Assembly: GCF_910592395.1 (NCBI RefSeq)
Contig: NC_088323.1
Span: 12,137,501 to 12,201,500, forward strand
DNA: 64,000 bases
From: Lineus longissimus
Lineage: Eukaryota > Nemertea > Pilidiophora > Heteronemertea > Lineidae
Direction of reading: 5' to 3'
Shown here piece after piece: positions 62,801-64,000 of this stretch. Below the pieces are notes generated by a model. It was given only the letters and a program-made list of their open reading frames with translations. It searched no databases and was not told the DNA's origin. The position numbers and the translations under genes are program-made. How positions within the stretch are numbered: position 1 is the stretch's first letter; each line of letters opens with the position of its first letter.

Positions 62801-64000
62801 GGATTGATATGTGATTGCATGAAAGGCGATATAGGTCTTTCATTTAGTTTGAGAAAGATGCGTGTTGATGCGTTAATGATAACTGAAAAATAATTTGACG
62901 CTATTAGTGGTGTTGTTATTGCCATTTTTTGCATGGAATGATAGATCATGAGCTCTTATCGACGTATTCAACATTGAGGGAAAGTAGGTCCGTATTTGGC
63001 AAGACGCCAGCTATCGCACATGTTCACGAATTGATTAGCGCTGGTAAGATGTCTGAAGATTTTATCGCAATATAACTTTGATTTTCTGCCAGGCATTGGC
63101 CATAGGAACTCTTATTTGGCGGAGCAGATTGTAGTATGAATCCCATAGCATTGTAACGATACAACATGGTGCCGTTTCAGGCATAATACATCCGGTAAAT
63201 TTAGATCGCCGAAGACGTCGACAACGAAAACGAAACAATCGCAATCAATGCGAAAAATGGCGTTTTCTTGCACGTGTTGACTATTTCCTTGGAAGATCAC
63301 TTATCAGAAGACAACAGCTGAGCGCCAGGCCCGTGGGCCTCTTGTTGTCACAACACTTCATATATACTACGTAGTATTCATGTTACGCCATGAATGTACT
63401 GTTCAGCCTATTCCTGACGGACGGGTTCCATTACATTTTCATGTCGCATGCTGCATTGTTAACTCCCAATGTATGATAAGGCATTATGTCTTTGAATTTT
63501 ATCTGTTTCCTCCCCTGCAGGATTGGATACTCTGGGTGTACTTGGCCTAATGAGGAAATACCCTAACCAGTTCCGACCACTATTACTCCCTGGTGTGGAA
63601 GAGTTGTCCACAGACAGCATGATCGAAATGTTCGAGGTCCAGTTTAGCCCAGTTAGTTCCAACAGGCGGGAAATGGAAGAAAAGCTTTACTTGAACTGGA
63701 CATTTTACCTAAATGATGTTGAAGGTAGGTTATCAAATCCTCCATTGTTAGTAGGCAGTTCACTACACATTATGTTGAATTGGCATTTACAATAATGGTT
63801 TTCAACTGACTAATCCTATGATTGTTCAAGACCCATGTTGAGCTTTGTTGAGCCTAATGTGCTGACAAAATTACTATACATTTATTCTTGTTTCTGTTCT
63901 TAAAGCCAAGAGGGTAACGACGACAACGATTATTGATGAAGAAGATGTCACAATCACATTGGGCATGGTACTACAATTTGTTACCGGCAGCAGTACAGAA
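47862..64000 (+). CDS. doublecortin-like/HECT E3 ubiquitin ligase (G2E3-like), partial at 3' end
   Basis: Exons: 47862-47903, 48668-48789, 49108-49157, 49325-49662, 49803-50018, 50263-50417, 50625-50759, 51264-51771, 51920-52106, 63521-63724 and 63906 onward. All are GT-AG with matching phases. Residues 1-70 look doublecortin-like (MRVSLRKNGELHGK, then VMRDGDVLVIASHD). A Ser/Arg linker and an unnamed conserved block follow (exon 5). The HECT domain begins in exon 8 (VQFLGEPAQDEGGPRQEFFY), with VLQGGCGPQCLANAV later and LGMVLQFVTGSSTE in exon 11. The catalytic Cys would lie beyond the window. A TGA at 51616-51618 (codon 471) interrupts the HECT domain. HECT ligases form a ubiquitin thioester and pass it to substrates. 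Intron 9 is 11.4 kb because of nested transposons. Confidence 0.88.
50845..50888. repeat. 20-bp-arm hairpin in HECT intron 7
   Basis: GCTCCCTCCATCACTGCCAA pairs with the 3' arm 50869-50888 across a 4-nt loop. The single mismatch (50859 with 50874) is a G-U pair in RNA. Flanking CCTCAG/CTGAGG adds outer symmetry. Confidence 0.7.
52676..53031 (+). repeat. Gypsy-4 5' LTR
   Basis: Starts TGTAACAGGTTC and ends CAGTATTACA. No difference from 62079-62434 was found by eye. Confidence 0.95.
53034..53047 (+). other. Gypsy-4 primer binding site
   Basis: TGGGGGCTCAGCCG starts 2 nt after the LTR. It resembles the complement of the 3' end of proline tRNA (12 of 14 positions), the primer type known from gammaretroviruses. 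Confidence 0.6.
53048..55118 (+). other. Gypsy-4 leader
   Basis: About 2 kb of T-rich, mostly non-coding sequence between primer site and gag. One frame at 54554-54964 is hydrophobic but unrecognised. Unusually long for a leader. Confidence 0.5.
55119..56583 (+). CDS. Gypsy-4 gag
   Basis: An ATG at 55119 opens a frame (MATGDNFKAEDMGFD) that closes after about 25 codons. The main gag frame (open from 55111 to the TAA at 56581-56583) has its first ATG only near 55226, so a small frame lesion near the start is likely. The main frame has a Pro/Ser-rich N-terminal half, a capsid-type retrotransposon gag domain (YRQWRAEVKGLLADLGLP, VAAWGCRIREILSRCP), a coiled coil (LILKKVTALEGELATLKKE) and one CCHC knuckle (CSYCKKKGHHIDDC). 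Confidence 0.9.
56584..61119 (+). CDS. Gypsy-4 pol: protease, RT, RNase H, integrase
   Basis: The protease part begins in a frame one base back from gag (open through VDCL at 56652-56663), which points to -1 frameshifting. Coding then shifts to the 1,489-codon frame from 56650. The Asp-Ser/Thr-Gly triplet expected between is missing. RT is intact: YCSPVVLVRKKDGSLRFC, FSCLDLKAGYWQV, YLDDVIIFS. RNase H: EIDASRDGLGA, HKLEFLGLK, KTDNNPL, AADALSR. Integrase: HDDMGHLG with CGRCLRRK, TDHFTKYS, HSDQGRNFES, GNGLCERYN. The tail has two copies of VEPASQSSVDVSAS and of GTVPPPVEF. Confidence 0.93.
61120..62078 (+). other. Gypsy-4 post-pol region
   Basis: T-rich, with no envelope-like frame and no hairpin of the Gypsy-1/2 type seen. 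Ends in the polypurine tract before the LTR. Confidence 0.5.
62079..62434 (+). repeat. Gypsy-4 3' LTR
   Basis: 356 bp, the same length and apparently the same sequence as the 5' LTR, followed by the TATT duplication. Confidence 0.95.
62439..63520. other. remainder of family H repeat and HECT intron 9
   Basis: No gene. The family H end is at 63345; the following 175 bp is intron sequence leading to the acceptor CCCCTGCAG. Confidence 0.5.

Larger units (their letters stand above)
52157..63345 (-). repeat. family H repeat, split by Gypsy-4
   Basis: Left end TTTTTAGCTCAGCTGACAAG (reverse of the 3' hairpin end at 4413). Right end runs GCGCCAGGCCCGTGGGCCTC and TTGTT (reverse of the 5' end at 2730). 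GTTACAAAATG-like internal words are shared. About 1.4 kb without Gypsy-4 (52676-62434) and its TATT duplication. Confidence 0.65.

Overview
The window is nuclear DNA from an animal, most likely a marine invertebrate. This rests on multi-exon genes with short GT-AG introns, a doublecortin-like/HECT ubiquitin-ligase gene, HIRAN-like and transposon-derived protein families common in corals, molluscs, brachiopods, echinoderms and amphioxus, and a dense, nested load of transposable elements. I cannot assign the phylum from the sequence alone.

Host or host-like genes: a HIRAN-like terminal exon (87-812, minus), a three-exon gene of unknown function (5147-1915, minus) and an eleven-exon HECT E3 ligase gene (47862 to beyond the window end, plus). 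The HECT gene carries an in-frame TGA at codon 471 and an 11.4 kb intron filled with nested transposons. Transposon-derived protein genes lie between them: a frameshifted C76/OTU-like cysteine protease (18542-19379), a zinc-finger/DDE-like gene (19380-21444), a Myb/SANT gene of Harbinger type with internal stops (25644-27654) and a small Cys-rich gene (30711-31507).

Mobile elements by region. 7253-9484: 3' remnant of a Ty3-like element (Gypsy-1). 11491-16468: a Ty3-like element with both short LTRs (Gypsy-2), without its integrase core, inserted in an older foldback element (11334-16812). 16904-17071 and 17348-17645: two foldback MITEs. 23256-25240: two L2/CR1-like LINE fragments. 27834-29966: a Tc1-like inverted-repeat element holding a ~300-bp tandem array and a (GAC)n tract. 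32880-44856: a Ty3-like element (Gypsy-3) without the centre of its RT, split by a BEL/Pao element (33666-42360). The BEL/Pao element itself holds a hAT-like insertion and a ~155-bp internal inversion. 52157-63345: a repeat in HECT intron 9 that contains a full-length Ty3-like element with identical-looking 356-bp LTRs (Gypsy-4, 52676-62434).

The most unusual signal is a hairpin found three times beside Gypsy-1 and Gypsy-2. A near-invariant 23-nt core sits in a loop of exactly 26 nt, closed by stems of unrelated sequence that still pair. Two copies start about 30 nt after a pol stop codon. It behaves like a selected RNA structure, perhaps an export or packaging signal, and I do not know a described counterpart.
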